DNA from: Candidatus Thalassarchaeaceae archaeon
GTDB lineage: Archaea; Thermoplasmatota; Poseidoniia; Poseidoniales; Thalassarchaeaceae
NCBI GenBank assembly: GCA_029940695.1
Contig: JAPYUP010000002.1
Coordinates: 1 to 64,000 of the forward strand
Reading direction: 5' to 3'
DNA: 64,000 nt
Shown: one piece after another, positions 38,158 to 47,348 of the stretch
Position numbering within the stretch: position 1 is the stretch's first letter
Layout: each line of letters begins with the position of its first letter
Position numbers and translations under genes: made by a program
Notes under the pieces: generated by a model
Told to the model about the DNA's origin: nothing
Database searches by the model: none
Seen by the model: the letters and a program-made list of their open reading frames with translations, nothing else

Positions 38158-40053
38158 TCAGACTTCGTCCACGCTCAGCTCACCGGTTTGGATTGACCAT
38201 TGGGAGGCGTAGACGTTGTCGTTGTTCAGAAGTTCGTTGTGGGTTCCACGCTCGACAATCGCTCCATCGACCATGGCGACGATCTCGTCCGCGTTGCGAA
38301 TCGTAGCGAGGCGGTGAGCCACAGCGATGGTGATTCTCTGCTCGTGTCCGTTAGAGCCGCCGAACAGGGACTGCTGGATACGCTTCTCGGTCTCGGAGTC
38401 GAGAGAGGCGCTGGCCTCATCGAGGATTAGGAGGTCCGGGTCGTTTAGAAGGGCTCGAGAGAGGCTGATTCGGGCACGCTGCCCGCCAGAGAGCATTACC
38501 CCCCTATCGCCCACCATAGTGTCTATGCCATCGGGCATCTCGGACACGAACTCCCAAGCGCCGGCTGTCTCGAGGGCCTGTTGGACCTGCTCGTCTGAGG
38601 TTTCGCGTGCATAGGCGACATTGTCGCGAACAGTGCCAAAGAACATGAATGGATCCTGTGAGACGAAGCCAACTCGGTCTCGGACCGATTCTATCGCGTA
38701 GTCATTGATGTCTATTCCATTTACCAGCACCCTGCCTTGCTGGGGCTCGTAGAAGCGCTCAACGAGTTTGAGAATGGTGCTCTTTCCTGCTCCGGTGTGA
38801 CCCATCACGCCGAGGAAGTCGCTCGAAGTCGCGGAGAAAGAAATCCCGTTAAGCGCGTTGATTTTGGAGGTAGGGTATGCGAACGTCACATCGTCGAAGG
38901 AGATCGTCCTAATCGGGCCTTCGAGCGGAATCGCGTCTGGCTTGTCGAAAATCGATGGCTCCAGGTCAATTAGTGCGAACACCCGCTTTGAAGCCGCTTC
39001 TCCCCTCTGGAGTTGGTTCAGAAGCATCCCGAGTATGAACATCGGCATGGTCATCCTCGTTGATATGAGCAGGAAGGTAACGAACTGCCCGACAGTGATT
39101 TCACCAGACTCCATCAGCCATCCACCAGCCGATACCAACAGCCCGAAGGAAAGACCCGCGACAACATAGATACCGGGAATGAATCGGTTCCGCAGGTTGG
39201 AGGCGTGAATGGCTTGATCTCTGTATTCGCCGCTCTCACTCTCGACGCGAGAACGCTCGAATTCGCTGGCGTTGTAGGCCTGCACGACTGTAATTCCAGA
39301 CAAGACATTCTCGAGAATCGCGACGATTCCACCAGTGCTCTCGCGTTGCTTCCTGTATCGCCTCTGGACCCTAGTCGAGAACCAAACCACCATGGGTATG
39401 ATGAGAACAAGCGGAATGAATAGAATCAGTGCCAGCTTCGGAGACATCCAGAACATTATCGCGTAGGCCCCGGTGAAGGTGATGATGATTCGAATCATAC
39501 TGGTACTGGAATCGGAGACGACGTCCTCCAGTTGTGCGACGTCGGCCGACAGCACGGACATCAGATTACCTGTCTGTCGAGTCTCGAAGTAGGAGGCTTC
39601 CATCGCCATCAGGCTTGTGGTCGCATCCATCCTGATGTCGTGCTGGACCTTGTAGGCCGTTGACTGCCAGAGGAACTCGCTGAGGCCTTGGAAAACAGCG
39701 AGAAAAGAAAAGGAGACGAGGATCAATAGGCCGAATCCGATTTCGACGGGAGCTATCGGTCCAATCGACGGCAAGAGGTCAGAGTTGACAAGGGACTCTA
39801 TTGTCGAGTCTGTGTAGACCTTGTTCTGGTAGTAGTCGGCAGCCATTCCGATTGCGATGAAAGGTATGAGGTCGAAGGCCCGGGCCACGGCGTTGGCTGC
39901 AATGCCCCCCATGGCCCTCCTCCAGTAGCGTTTGATGTAGGGCACTATCCGCCATATCTTGCGGCCGACCACCTGCTTCTCGTCTGAGAGGTCGGACTCG
40001 TCCTTACTGATTCCAATTCTCTCTGAGGAAGTTCTCCCATCTTTGTCTGACAC
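38158..40053 (-). CDS. ABC transporter, fused permease and ATPase (ABCB/MDR type)
   Basis: GVMGHTGAGKSTILKLVERFYEPQQG, LSGGQRARISLSRALLNDPDLLILDEASASLD, N-terminal six-TM domain. Confidence 0.95.
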   Translation of the reverse strand: MSDKDGRTSSERIGISKDESDLSDEKQVVGRKIWRIVPYIKRYWRRAMGGIAANAVARAFDLIPFIAIGMAADYYQNKVYTDSTIESLVNSDLLPSIGPIAPVEIGFGLLILVSFSFLAVFQGLSEFLWQSTAYKVQHDIRMDATTSLMAMEASYFETRQTGNLMSVLSADVAQLEDVVSDSSTSMIRIIITFTGAYAIMFWMSPKLALILFIPLVLIIPMVVWFSTRVQRRYRKQRESTGGIVAILENVLSGITVVQAYNASEFERSRVESESGEYRDQAIHASNLRNRFIPGIYVVAGLSFGLLVSAGGWLMESGEITVGQFVTFLLISTRMTMPMFILGMLLNQLQRGEAASKRVFALIDLEPSIFDKPDAIPLEGPIRTISFDDVTFAYPTSKINALNGISFSATSSDFLGVMGHTGAGKSTILKLVERFYEPQQGRVLVNGIDINDYAIESVRDRVGFVSQDPFMFFGTVRDNVAYARETSDEQVQQALETAGAWEFVSEMPDGIDTMVGDRGVMLSGGQRARISLSRALLNDPDLLILDEASASLDSETEKRIQQSLFGGSNGHEQRITIAVAHRLATIRNADEIVAMVDGAIVERGTHNELLNNDNVYASQWSIQTGELSVDEV

Positions 40054-40109
40054 AGTCTACGGGGGGAGCGAGCACCGTTTGAATACATCAGTCGGTGAAC
40101 TTGATGTCG

Positions 40110-40183
40110 TGGTGCGCCGGCCGGGATTTGAACCCGGGCCATGAGCTTGGAAGGCTCAGATGCTACCCCTACATCACCGACGC
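40110..40183 (-). tRNA. tRNA-Gly (anticodon UCC), CCA encoded
   Basis: Reverse complement GCGTCGGTGATGTAGGGGTAGCATCTGAGCCTTCCAAGCTCATGGCCCGGGTTCAAATCCCGGCCGGCGCACCA folds as a cloverleaf; loop CTTCCAA. Confidence 0.97.
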
Positions 40184-40266
40184 TCGGACAGTCGAGCATC
40201 GACCCGCTATAAACCGATTCGGTGTTCTCACAGGCCTTCAAAAGCGAGAGCGCGCGGCAAGGCTCA

Positions 40267-40469
40267 TGCTAGTCCGACAACGTCTTGGAATAGCGGTGAT
40301 GATCCTGTTCCTACCTATCAACGGCCCTCTGTGGAGGATGGCTATCGAGTCTCTTGGGCAGACCATCCCCATCGGGGAGTTCTCTTTCTTCTCCCTTTCA
40401 GTTCTGCTGTTCGTTATTGGGGCCCTGATGATTTTCACTCCCGAACTGGAGTTGGGTCAAAGGTCATAG
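40267..40469 (+). CDS. Small hypothetical membrane protein
   Basis: MLVRQRLGIAVMILFLPINGPLWRMAIESLGQTIPIGEFSFFSLSVLLFVIGALMIFTPELELGQRS; two hydrophobic segments. Confidence 0.45.
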
Positions 40470-41341
40470 AGAGCCTTGGGCCAGTCTATGTGGATATTCG
40501 TCATCAGATTGGTGACCTCATCCCTATCCCATCCATCTGAAAGCAGAGAATCGCAGAGCTCGCGGGTCCTCCTTGGTACGGTCTTCGGTCCCAGAACCGC
40601 CCCCGGTCTGCGCGGGTCGTCGAGGTAGTCGGTCTCCATACCCCATGGAGCACATGCGCTGCGGGCACTACCAGTCAGTGCCTCCACACTCCCCTTGCCA
40701 ACACTAACCGTGGCCGACAAACCGTGAGTGAATCCTGCGCTGACATCGGGAGGGGCATAGTGCCTGACTGCCTGATTCAATGGAAGACCGGCCTTGCCAC
40801 AGAGCTCAGAGAGCTCCCTACATGTCTTCTCCCCGTTGTCCTCGACATGCAACTGTATCGCCACGCCAGCGCCTGATGCCATCGACATGATCTCTAGTAG
40901 CAGATCGTTGGCGGCTGTCCAAGTCATCTCGTCTACGGGATAGTGGGGGCGGCCGACCTCGCCAAGGCAATTGGCCTCACCGGCCTCGATGTGGTCCAAA
41001 GCTAGGCCGACTGCCTCGATGTGGAGTTCAGTTGAACGCTCTAGGCCAAGCGGTTCGATTTGATGTTCCCATGCCACGGGATGAGGGCCGAGCACCACAC
41101 CTACGTCAACGCCGTGAGTGTCTCTGACCTCGTTGGCCATGCCCAAAGTCTCGGAGTAAGCGAATCGGTAGCCATCGATGTCGGTTGGCAGGGCCCCTGA
41201 GAACCCCGGCTTGTGTACCAGCATTATTCCGGTCCCTCCACTCTGCACGAAATCGGAGATTGCCTTCAAGAATCTGTTCTCACGATCCAAGTGCATGTGT
41301 TGGTCTAGAATTGGGCCTTTCCACACTCTACCCTCGAGCAT
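40457..41341 (-). CDS. TatD-related metal-dependent hydrolase (archaeal amidohydrolase-fold)
   Basis: PILDQHMHLDRENRFLKAISDFVQSGGTGIMLVHKP, VVLGPHPVAWEHQ, AIQLHVEDNGEKT, PWGMETDYLDDPRRPGAVLGPKTV. Confidence 0.8.
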   Translation of the reverse strand: MLEGRVWKGPILDQHMHLDRENRFLKAISDFVQSGGTGIMLVHKPGFSGALPTDIDGYRFAYSETLGMANEVRDTHGVDVGVVLGPHPVAWEHQIEPLGLERSTELHIEAVGLALDHIEAGEANCLGEVGRPHYPVDEMTWTAANDLLLEIMSMASGAGVAIQLHVEDNGEKTCRELSELCGKAGLPLNQAVRHYAPPDVSAGFTHGLSATVSVGKGSVEALTGSARSACAPWGMETDYLDDPRRPGAVLGPKTVPRRTRELCDSLLSDGWDRDEVTNLMTNIHIDWPKALYDL

Positions 41342-41345
41342 GATC

Positions 41346-41873
41346 TCACGCCAAAGCGCCTTCGGCCTCGAGTTGGGAGAACCAGTAGTCGACGGCCATC
41401 TCAGCAACGCCCTTAGATGGCTGTCCAAGGACCAGGCCCTGTCCATTGTTGAACAGCAGGATCGTGCATCTGTGCCTCTTTGCATCGATCCTGAGTGCAT
41501 CCAACCTTAGATCGTGCTCTGCCTCGGAGAATCTCTCCCCCGCGAGCCCTAGGAAAACTGCCCTGCCGAGCGAGAAGCTCGCTAGCATGTCCCCCTTCTC
41601 AACGATCAGGCCAGACTCTGGCATGCCAATGCCGAGGAGGAACTCCTCGGCGATCAGGGTAGCCGCCTCGATGTTAGATATGCCGTGGACCAAAATCGAG
41701 CCCTGAGGCTCGATGACAAGCGTGGAGCGGGGGTTCTCGTGGCCGACGACAGCGTAGGCCCCGTTGCTTCGTCCCCCACCCATCTGTACGGCATCTTCGA
41801 GGGTGACTGGAATCAGGGGGATGAATCTGAAAACCTGTGTCTCGACCTCAATGTTGGCTCGTTCGTCGGTCAT
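41346..41873 (-). CDS. Divergent TBP-like (TATA-binding-protein fold) two-lobe protein
   Basis: Two lobes with TBP-style strand-strand-helix patterns: TLVIEPQGSILVHGISNIEAATLIAEEFLLGIG and CTILLFNNGQGLVLGQPSKGVAEMAVDYWFSQL; lobe 2 starts DMLASFSLGRAVFLGLAGERF. Confidence 0.55.
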   Translation of the reverse strand: MTDERANIEVETQVFRFIPLIPVTLEDAVQMGGGRSNGAYAVVGHENPRSTLVIEPQGSILVHGISNIEAATLIAEEFLLGIGMPESGLIVEKGDMLASFSLGRAVFLGLAGERFSEAEHDLRLDALRIDAKRHRCTILLFNNGQGLVLGQPSKGVAEMAVDYWFSQLEAEGALA

Positions 41874-42742
41874 GCCTCCACCTCCATGGTCTCCACTGCC
41901 CGGCAGGCCAAGAGACTAGCCTCGATGGCGGGAACATGGGCCTGTTGAACGGGTGCCAACAGTGTAGCCCCCCTCGTTTCGCTTTCATCAATCCTACTGT
42001 TTCTGAGATCTGACAACGCACCTCTCAGACGCGCAGCGATACGGACATCCCGCTCTTCGATGAGTTCGTCCGTCAATCCTTGTCGCTCTTCTAGCCACCA
42101 AGCGGCGCACACTGTGGCTGCTGCACCGAGGTCGGCGTCTATCCCATTGAATGGGGTGACTTTGGGGATGGCCAGCTTGCGTGACTTGGCCCACCTCTTC
42201 GATCTCCATATGGTAGCAAGTAGGTTGCGAATTCTAACTTGCTCGTCGGCGCATCTTGCGAGCCAGTCCGCCCATTCCCCATCGTCCAAGTCGGGGATAA
42301 TGGAGTAGATGGGCATCCCGCCCCTAGAGTTATGTGCGTGGTGCAGAAGGCGAATTGGCTCAGGGTCGGGGATTGCAGGTCCCTCCACCTCTAAGTCTCG
42401 CAGGTCCTTGACCAGCATGCCAAGAGTGGTGCCAGAGGCGGCGGCGGACTCGACGTGGACGCCGTTGCTGCGTTTGTCCTGCTCCTCCTCCTCCATCATC
42501 GCTTCGAGTTCGTCAGAGGATGCCAGGAGGGCCAAACCATCCCATTCACGGGGCCTTAGAGATGCTGGCATCCTGATGCAGGGCAGGTAGGGCCATAACA
42601 CGATAGTACCACCATCGGGATCATCGTGGACTGAGGGTTCCCAGCGCAATTCCGGTATGGCCACACGCTTCCGAGACGCCGCCTTCGGTTCAATACAACG
42701 GTGAAAGCGGAATTGTCGAGTTCGGAATACTGTAGCATTCAA
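41870..42742 (-). CDS. Hypothetical protein, first gene of the operon with the TBP-like protein
   Basis: Long ORF, ATGA overlap with downstream TBP-like gene; start uncertain. Confidence 0.6.
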   Translation of the reverse strand: MNATVFRTRQFRFHRCIEPKAASRKRVAIPELRWEPSVHDDPDGGTIVLWPYLPCIRMPASLRPREWDGLALLASSDELEAMMEEEEQDKRSNGVHVESAAASGTTLGMLVKDLRDLEVEGPAIPDPEPIRLLHHAHNSRGGMPIYSIIPDLDDGEWADWLARCADEQVRIRNLLATIWRSKRWAKSRKLAIPKVTPFNGIDADLGAAATVCAAWWLEERQGLTDELIEERDVRIAARLRGALSDLRNSRIDESETRGATLLAPVQQAHVPAIEASLLACRAVETMEVEA

Positions 42743-42747
42743 GGGTG

Positions 42748-43224
42748 ATGGGCTTTCAAGCAGGGTTGATGGAGATCAGTGGGCCCTACTCGCTTGAACC
42801 CGTGGTATTGCTGAATGAGGTGTTCCCCGGCCACACTAATGCCATGAACACGCTCTACGGTGGTAGGCTGATGTCAATAATGGACACCGCCGCGGGAATG
42901 TCGGCTTCGAAGTTTGCTCATCGGGAGTTCGTCACCGTTTCCGTAGATGCCCTGAAGTTCAGGAGGCCGGCATTCCAAGGTGACGTCATAAGGACTACAG
43001 CTAGAGTTGTGTGGACTTCTCCGAGGACTGCGGGCGTCCACGTGATCTCATGCAGACTCTCGCGTTCGGAGTGGGAGGGGGAAGAGATTTGCTCCGGCTT
43101 CTACTTCATGGTCGCGGTCAATGAGTCGATGAAGCCTGTTCAGATTCCCCAGTTCACACCAGAGACAGATGAAGAAAAGGCCTTGTGGGAGATGGTGGAT
43201 GCGGCTCGAAAAGCCATGAGATAA
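42748..43224 (+). CDS. Acyl-CoA thioesterase (hotdog fold, YciA/BFIT-like)
   Basis: PEHTNAMNTLYGG-type GHTNAMNTLYGGRLMSIMDTAAGMSASKFAHREFVTVSVDALKFRRPAFQGDVI. Confidence 0.9.
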   Translation: MGFQAGLMEISGPYSLEPVVLLNEVFPGHTNAMNTLYGGRLMSIMDTAAGMSASKFAHREFVTVSVDALKFRRPAFQGDVIRTTARVVWTSPRTAGVHVISCRLSRSEWEGEEICSGFYFMVAVNESMKPVQIPQFTPETDEEKALWEMVDAARKAMR

Positions 43225-43231
43225 TCTGCGA

Positions 43232-44992
43232 TTGCGTGCTACTGCAAAGTTACGGCGATGTACCCCCTGTGCTACAAGTGGTTCAACTGGTTCTTCCAAT
43301 GCCCATGCACTTATACCCTGCAAGAGCCGCTCGGTCCACTGGATGTACTTAGCCGGGCCGAAAGGCCCGACGGAGAAGAGGAATGCGGAGCTAATCGGCG
43401 GACTCTCTTTAGTCGGGACGCGAGGAACCTTCTGCGCTGTTCTAACGGAGCGGCAGCTGACCATCGAAAGATTCGATGGTAAGGGCGTCAGGCTAGACTT
43501 GGCTGCAATAGATAGAATGAGGCATCTGAAGGTCCCTCTCCTTCCTGCTGGAACCGTGCCACTAGGAATTCTGATTATCTATCTCGGAATCACCACAATC
43601 GTGTCACCATGGCAATGGCTAGCAATCGGGACAGGGGTTTTCGTCATCACGTTAAACTTCCTGTCCAGATATTCAATACTCGCAATCGAAACCAGTTCGG
43701 AGGATCGGCATCTGGTGTCTGGAGATGAGGGGAATCTGCTTAAACTGTGCATGATGGTCGATAGAGTGAGGCATGGGAGCACAATCGAGGAAGCTCTTGT
43801 AGGCTTGGAGAGCTTGGAGACGGAGTTGCCCACATTCCCAGCCATGAGGGACGCCAAGGGGCTTCTTACAGCTCCAGCAGAGATGCCATCGAATCCAAAC
43901 TCAGTAGTGTCTGCGGACCCTGTGATTGGAGTTCACCGTGACGCTGTGAAGATGGAAGAAGATCCAATTGCCCTAGACGAGCCCACTATACCGGCGCACG
44001 TCGTGAGCCTGAATCGCGAGCCCGAAGCCGTCCAGGCCCCACTGTACCAGCACGGTCCAGTCATCACATCCGACCAAAATGCCTACGAGAGAGCATGGGG
44101 TGGAAGGCAGGCTCCCTCATGGTATGCTGAGAAGAACCTCGACAAAAACAGCGGTAACAGGATGGATTCGGCCATCACGGACGCCGCTCAGGGTTTGGAC
44201 CTCTTCGCCAGTGGGGGGATTTTCGACTCTGATTCACCAATCGTGACCCAGGAAGAAAGCGAACTCCTGCCTTCCTACGGATTTGGTGATGTGGACGCTG
44301 CTCCCGACTATACGCAACGCCGCCTGTCTAGCTCTCAAATGATTAAGATGGCCCAAAGCGGTTCAGTAGTACCTGACGAGCCTTACCGTAGGTCCATCCT
44401 ACCTCCGCCGACAGAGGAAGCAGTGCGAGAGGAATGCAAGGCGGGTGTCGTGCGTCAGGCGAGGGCGAAGCAGGAGTTGAATCGGCGAACGAGCTTCGAG
44501 ATTATGCAGCAACCAGCGAGCCTAGAAGAATACCCCGCATTGAACAAGTTGGCCGCAACCATGGTATCTAACAGAGTATCGAAGAGTAACAGGGGTGTAA
44601 TGGGATTTTCCTCAGGCTGGTTAGGCAGGCTCCTGAGGCCCAGCGGCGGAGTCCCTAGAGTATATTCACCAAGTCGGAGGGACGTAAGTGCGATTGGCAA
44701 AGAGTCGAAAAAGGGCCTTTCCCGCTTCCAGTCGTCACAACACATGAGGCTTAGGAGCGACCAAGAGCACCAAGCCGAAGTCGGAGAGAGAATCAGGAGT
44801 ATGCGGTCAGCAACGGGGGCGTCATCTGCACGGGACACCCTAGATTCCATCGTCTCGAGGTTGGCGAGTGGCGAAGAGGAGTCCCCCAGGTTGCTCGAAG
44901 CGGCGATCGATTCGCTCAGATTCAACCAACTCAAGCCCACTTCCTCTAAGGAGGACCCGCACCCTCTACCAGGAATCAGACGACTTGGGTGA
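43232..44992 (+). CDS. Hypothetical membrane-associated protein with long low-complexity/disordered C-terminal region
   Basis: Long ORF; two TM segments (VPLGILIIYLGITTIV, WQWLAIGTGVFVITLNFL). True start uncertain. Confidence 0.6.
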   Translation: MRATAKLRRCTPCATSGSTGSSNAHALIPCKSRSVHWMYLAGPKGPTEKRNAELIGGLSLVGTRGTFCAVLTERQLTIERFDGKGVRLDLAAIDRMRHLKVPLLPAGTVPLGILIIYLGITTIVSPWQWLAIGTGVFVITLNFLSRYSILAIETSSEDRHLVSGDEGNLLKLCMMVDRVRHGSTIEEALVGLESLETELPTFPAMRDAKGLLTAPAEMPSNPNSVVSADPVIGVHRDAVKMEEDPIALDEPTIPAHVVSLNREPEAVQAPLYQHGPVITSDQNAYERAWGGRQAPSWYAEKNLDKNSGNRMDSAITDAAQGLDLFASGGIFDSDSPIVTQEESELLPSYGFGDVDAAPDYTQRRLSSSQMIKMAQSGSVVPDEPYRRSILPPPTEEAVREECKAGVVRQARAKQELNRRTSFEIMQQPASLEEYPALNKLAATMVSNRVSKSNRGVMGFSSGWLGRLLRPSGGVPRVYSPSRRDVSAIGKESKKGLSRFQSSQHMRLRSDQEHQAEVGERIRSMRSATGASSARDTLDSIVSRLASGEEESPRLLEAAIDSLRFNQLKPTSSKEDPHPLPGIRRLG

Positions 44993-45955
44993 TTACAGGC
45001 CGACGATTCTGCGATACCGGTCCAGCCTCGCATGGTATAGGCCCCGTTCCAGACCTTGTAACTTTGAGGAGCCGAGGCCTCCAATGGTGAAAGATGAGGT
45101 GACGACAGCGTGAACCAGAGCTGCTCGAATCGCCTCGACGTCGTTCAATGCTCCGGGCCGACCCGAGATGTTTGCTAGGAAGGCCCCCGCAAAGGAATCC
45201 CCGCACCCGGTAGGGTCGACGATGTCGTTGGTCGGGAAGGCTGGCAGAGAGAAAATCCCACAAGGGAAGTTGGCCAGAACTCCCCCGGAGCCTCGCTTGA
45301 TGATTAAGGCACTCGGGCCCCTGCCAGCGGATTCGCCTCCGTGGAGAGCAGATCCGGACAGGATGGGTTGAATTGCTCGGGTAAAAATGTCCTCGCCCGA
45401 AATCGCACAGACCTCCTCTTCGTTTAGAATGGCGATATCGGCCTTTCTCAATGCCAGTGAGAGCTGCTCGAACTCGGTTTCGATCCACAGCATGAAGGTG
45501 TCAACCGCAGATATCTCGACATTCGGGCATTGGTCAAGGACGGAAACCTGTGTACTAGGATGCGTATTGGCGCAGAAGAGGACCTTCGGAGAAATCCATG
45601 GACTGGGAATCTCAGGATCGAAGTCTCCCAGAACGTTCACCTCGGTCGAGATAGTCTCCACGTTTTCCATCGTACCCTCGTACCTTCCCGACCACCTGAA
45701 CGTCTTGCCCTCCAACCTCGCTACGCCTGAGAAGTCGAGACCCAACCCCTCTAGCACTGACTGGTGCTGCTCGGAGAAATCAGCACCCACGGGGGCCACT
45801 AACCCTACTCTGGGCATTCGACTGGGGGACACTGGCATGTGGAATGAGGCCGAGACTCCGGCATGCACTGCTGAGCCGCCTAGTATGTCTGAGCCACTAG
45901 CGAACGCGGTCTCGATGTCGTCGTAGCCAATGCTCCCGACGATGACCATCTCCAA
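44993..45955 (-). CDS. PfkB/ribokinase-family sugar or nucleoside kinase
   Basis: GGSAVHAGVSASF, DIAILNEEEVCAISGE, NDIVDPTGCGDSFAGAFLANIS. Confidence 0.9.
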   Translation of the reverse strand: MEMVIVGSIGYDDIETAFASGSDILGGSAVHAGVSASFHMPVSPSRMPRVGLVAPVGADFSEQHQSVLEGLGLDFSGVARLEGKTFRWSGRYEGTMENVETISTEVNVLGDFDPEIPSPWISPKVLFCANTHPSTQVSVLDQCPNVEISAVDTFMLWIETEFEQLSLALRKADIAILNEEEVCAISGEDIFTRAIQPILSGSALHGGESAGRGPSALIIKRGSGGVLANFPCGIFSLPAFPTNDIVDPTGCGDSFAGAFLANISGRPGALNDVEAIRAALVHAVVTSSFTIGGLGSSKLQGLERGLYHARLDRYRRIVGL

Positions 45956-47320
45956 TTAACGACCCCCTGAGAGTAACCCTGGATGAGTGTCCAAGTAGTC
46001 GGTGGTGATGTTCCTTTCCCTGAAGTCGGACTCATCCAGAATGGCTCGATGCAATGGTATCAGAGTGTCGACACCCAGTAGGATGATCTCATCCAGCGCA
46101 GCATCGAGCCTGACAATCGCCTCCTCCCTTGAGGGGGCCCACGCAATGACCTTGGCAAGGAGAGAGTCGAAAGCATCTGGCATGTCATATCCAGTGTGTG
46201 CATGAGAGTCTATCCTGACACCCGGTCCGCCTGGCCAATGGCACTCCCAAACCTTGCCGGGAGAGGGAGTCAAGGTCACTGGATTCTCAGCGTTTATCCT
46301 CGCCTGAATAGCATGGCCATCCCACCTGACGTCTTGCTGGGACAAGGGGAGATCTTCTCCCGCGGCGACTTGGATGCCCAAGGAAACCAAATCCAACCCA
46401 GTAATCATTTCGGTGACGGTGTGCTCGACTTGAACTCGTGGATTGGCCTCCATGAAGAAGAACTCGCCCTCGGCATCCCTCAGGAACTCGAAGGTCGCTA
46501 GGCCTTGGTATCCGATTGCCTCCGCGCCGGCCACCACAAGCGCGCCGATTTCCTGTCTGACATCTTCACTAAGCCAAGGTCCCTCTTCGAGAATCTTCTG
46601 ATGGCGACGTTGGATCGAGCAGCATCGCTCGCCGAGGTGTATCGCCTTGCTGCCATCACCCAGAACCTGGAACTCGATGTGCTCGGCGTCACCGATGAAC
46701 TTCTCAAGAAAGACTCGATCATCGCCGAATGCAGATGCTGCCATACCTTGACATAGTCTCAGCGCAGATTGAAAGTCTTCCTTTTTCCCTACTACCTGCA
46801 TCCCGATTCCACCACCCCCAGAGGCGGCTTTGATGATAAGCGGGAAACCGATCTCTGCGGCAATCTCAAATGCCTCTTCAGGATTAGCAATCGGTTTGTC
46901 CGAGCCCCTCGCCACAGGAATGCCAGCATTTGACATCGCCTCCCGGGCAGCAATCTTGTCTCCGAGCAGGCGGAGGGACTCGGGACTAGGGCCGATGAAT
47001 GTGACGCCCTCGTCAGCGAGGCGTTGGGCGAATGCTGCGTTCTCGGCGAGGAATCCATAACCAGGGTGTACGGCATCTGCGCCGACGTCCTTGGCTGCGG
47101 CGACGATGGCCTCGATGTCCAGATAAGAGGCCAGTGGATCGTCACGGGGTATGTAATATCCCTCGTCTGCTAGCCTGACGGGCAGAGATAAGCGGTCCTC
47201 CCTGCCATGGATGACAACTGCCTCCATGCCCATCGAGCGCAGAGAGCGTAGGATGCGGAGCGCAATCTCTCCACGGTTCGCGATAAGGACACGTCGGAAC
47301 ACGTTCCCTGCTGAGTGCAC
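45956..47320 (-). CDS. Biotin carboxylase subunit of acyl-CoA carboxylase
   Basis: FRRVLIANRGEIALRILRSLRSMGMEAVVIHGREDR, DAVHPGYGFLAENAAFAQ, FFMEANPRVQVEHTVTEMITGLDLV; no C-terminal BCCP domain. Confidence 0.95.
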   Translation of the reverse strand: MHSAGNVFRRVLIANRGEIALRILRSLRSMGMEAVVIHGREDRLSLPVRLADEGYYIPRDDPLASYLDIEAIVAAAKDVGADAVHPGYGFLAENAAFAQRLADEGVTFIGPSPESLRLLGDKIAAREAMSNAGIPVARGSDKPIANPEEAFEIAAEIGFPLIIKAASGGGGIGMQVVGKKEDFQSALRLCQGMAASAFGDDRVFLEKFIGDAEHIEFQVLGDGSKAIHLGERCCSIQRRHQKILEEGPWLSEDVRQEIGALVVAGAEAIGYQGLATFEFLRDAEGEFFFMEANPRVQVEHTVTEMITGLDLVSLGIQVAAGEDLPLSQQDVRWDGHAIQARINAENPVTLTPSPGKVWECHWPGGPGVRIDSHAHTGYDMPDAFDSLLAKVIAWAPSREEAIVRLDAALDEIILLGVDTLIPLHRAILDESDFRERNITTDYLDTHPGLLSGGR

Positions 47321-47348
47321 GTTCGTATGAGTGAATCGGCCTACGAAA

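Noticed and set aside
44993-45955. Second pseudokinase candidate
   Set aside because: Catalytic motif DPTGCGDSFAGAF is intact, so it is an ordinary PfkB kinase.
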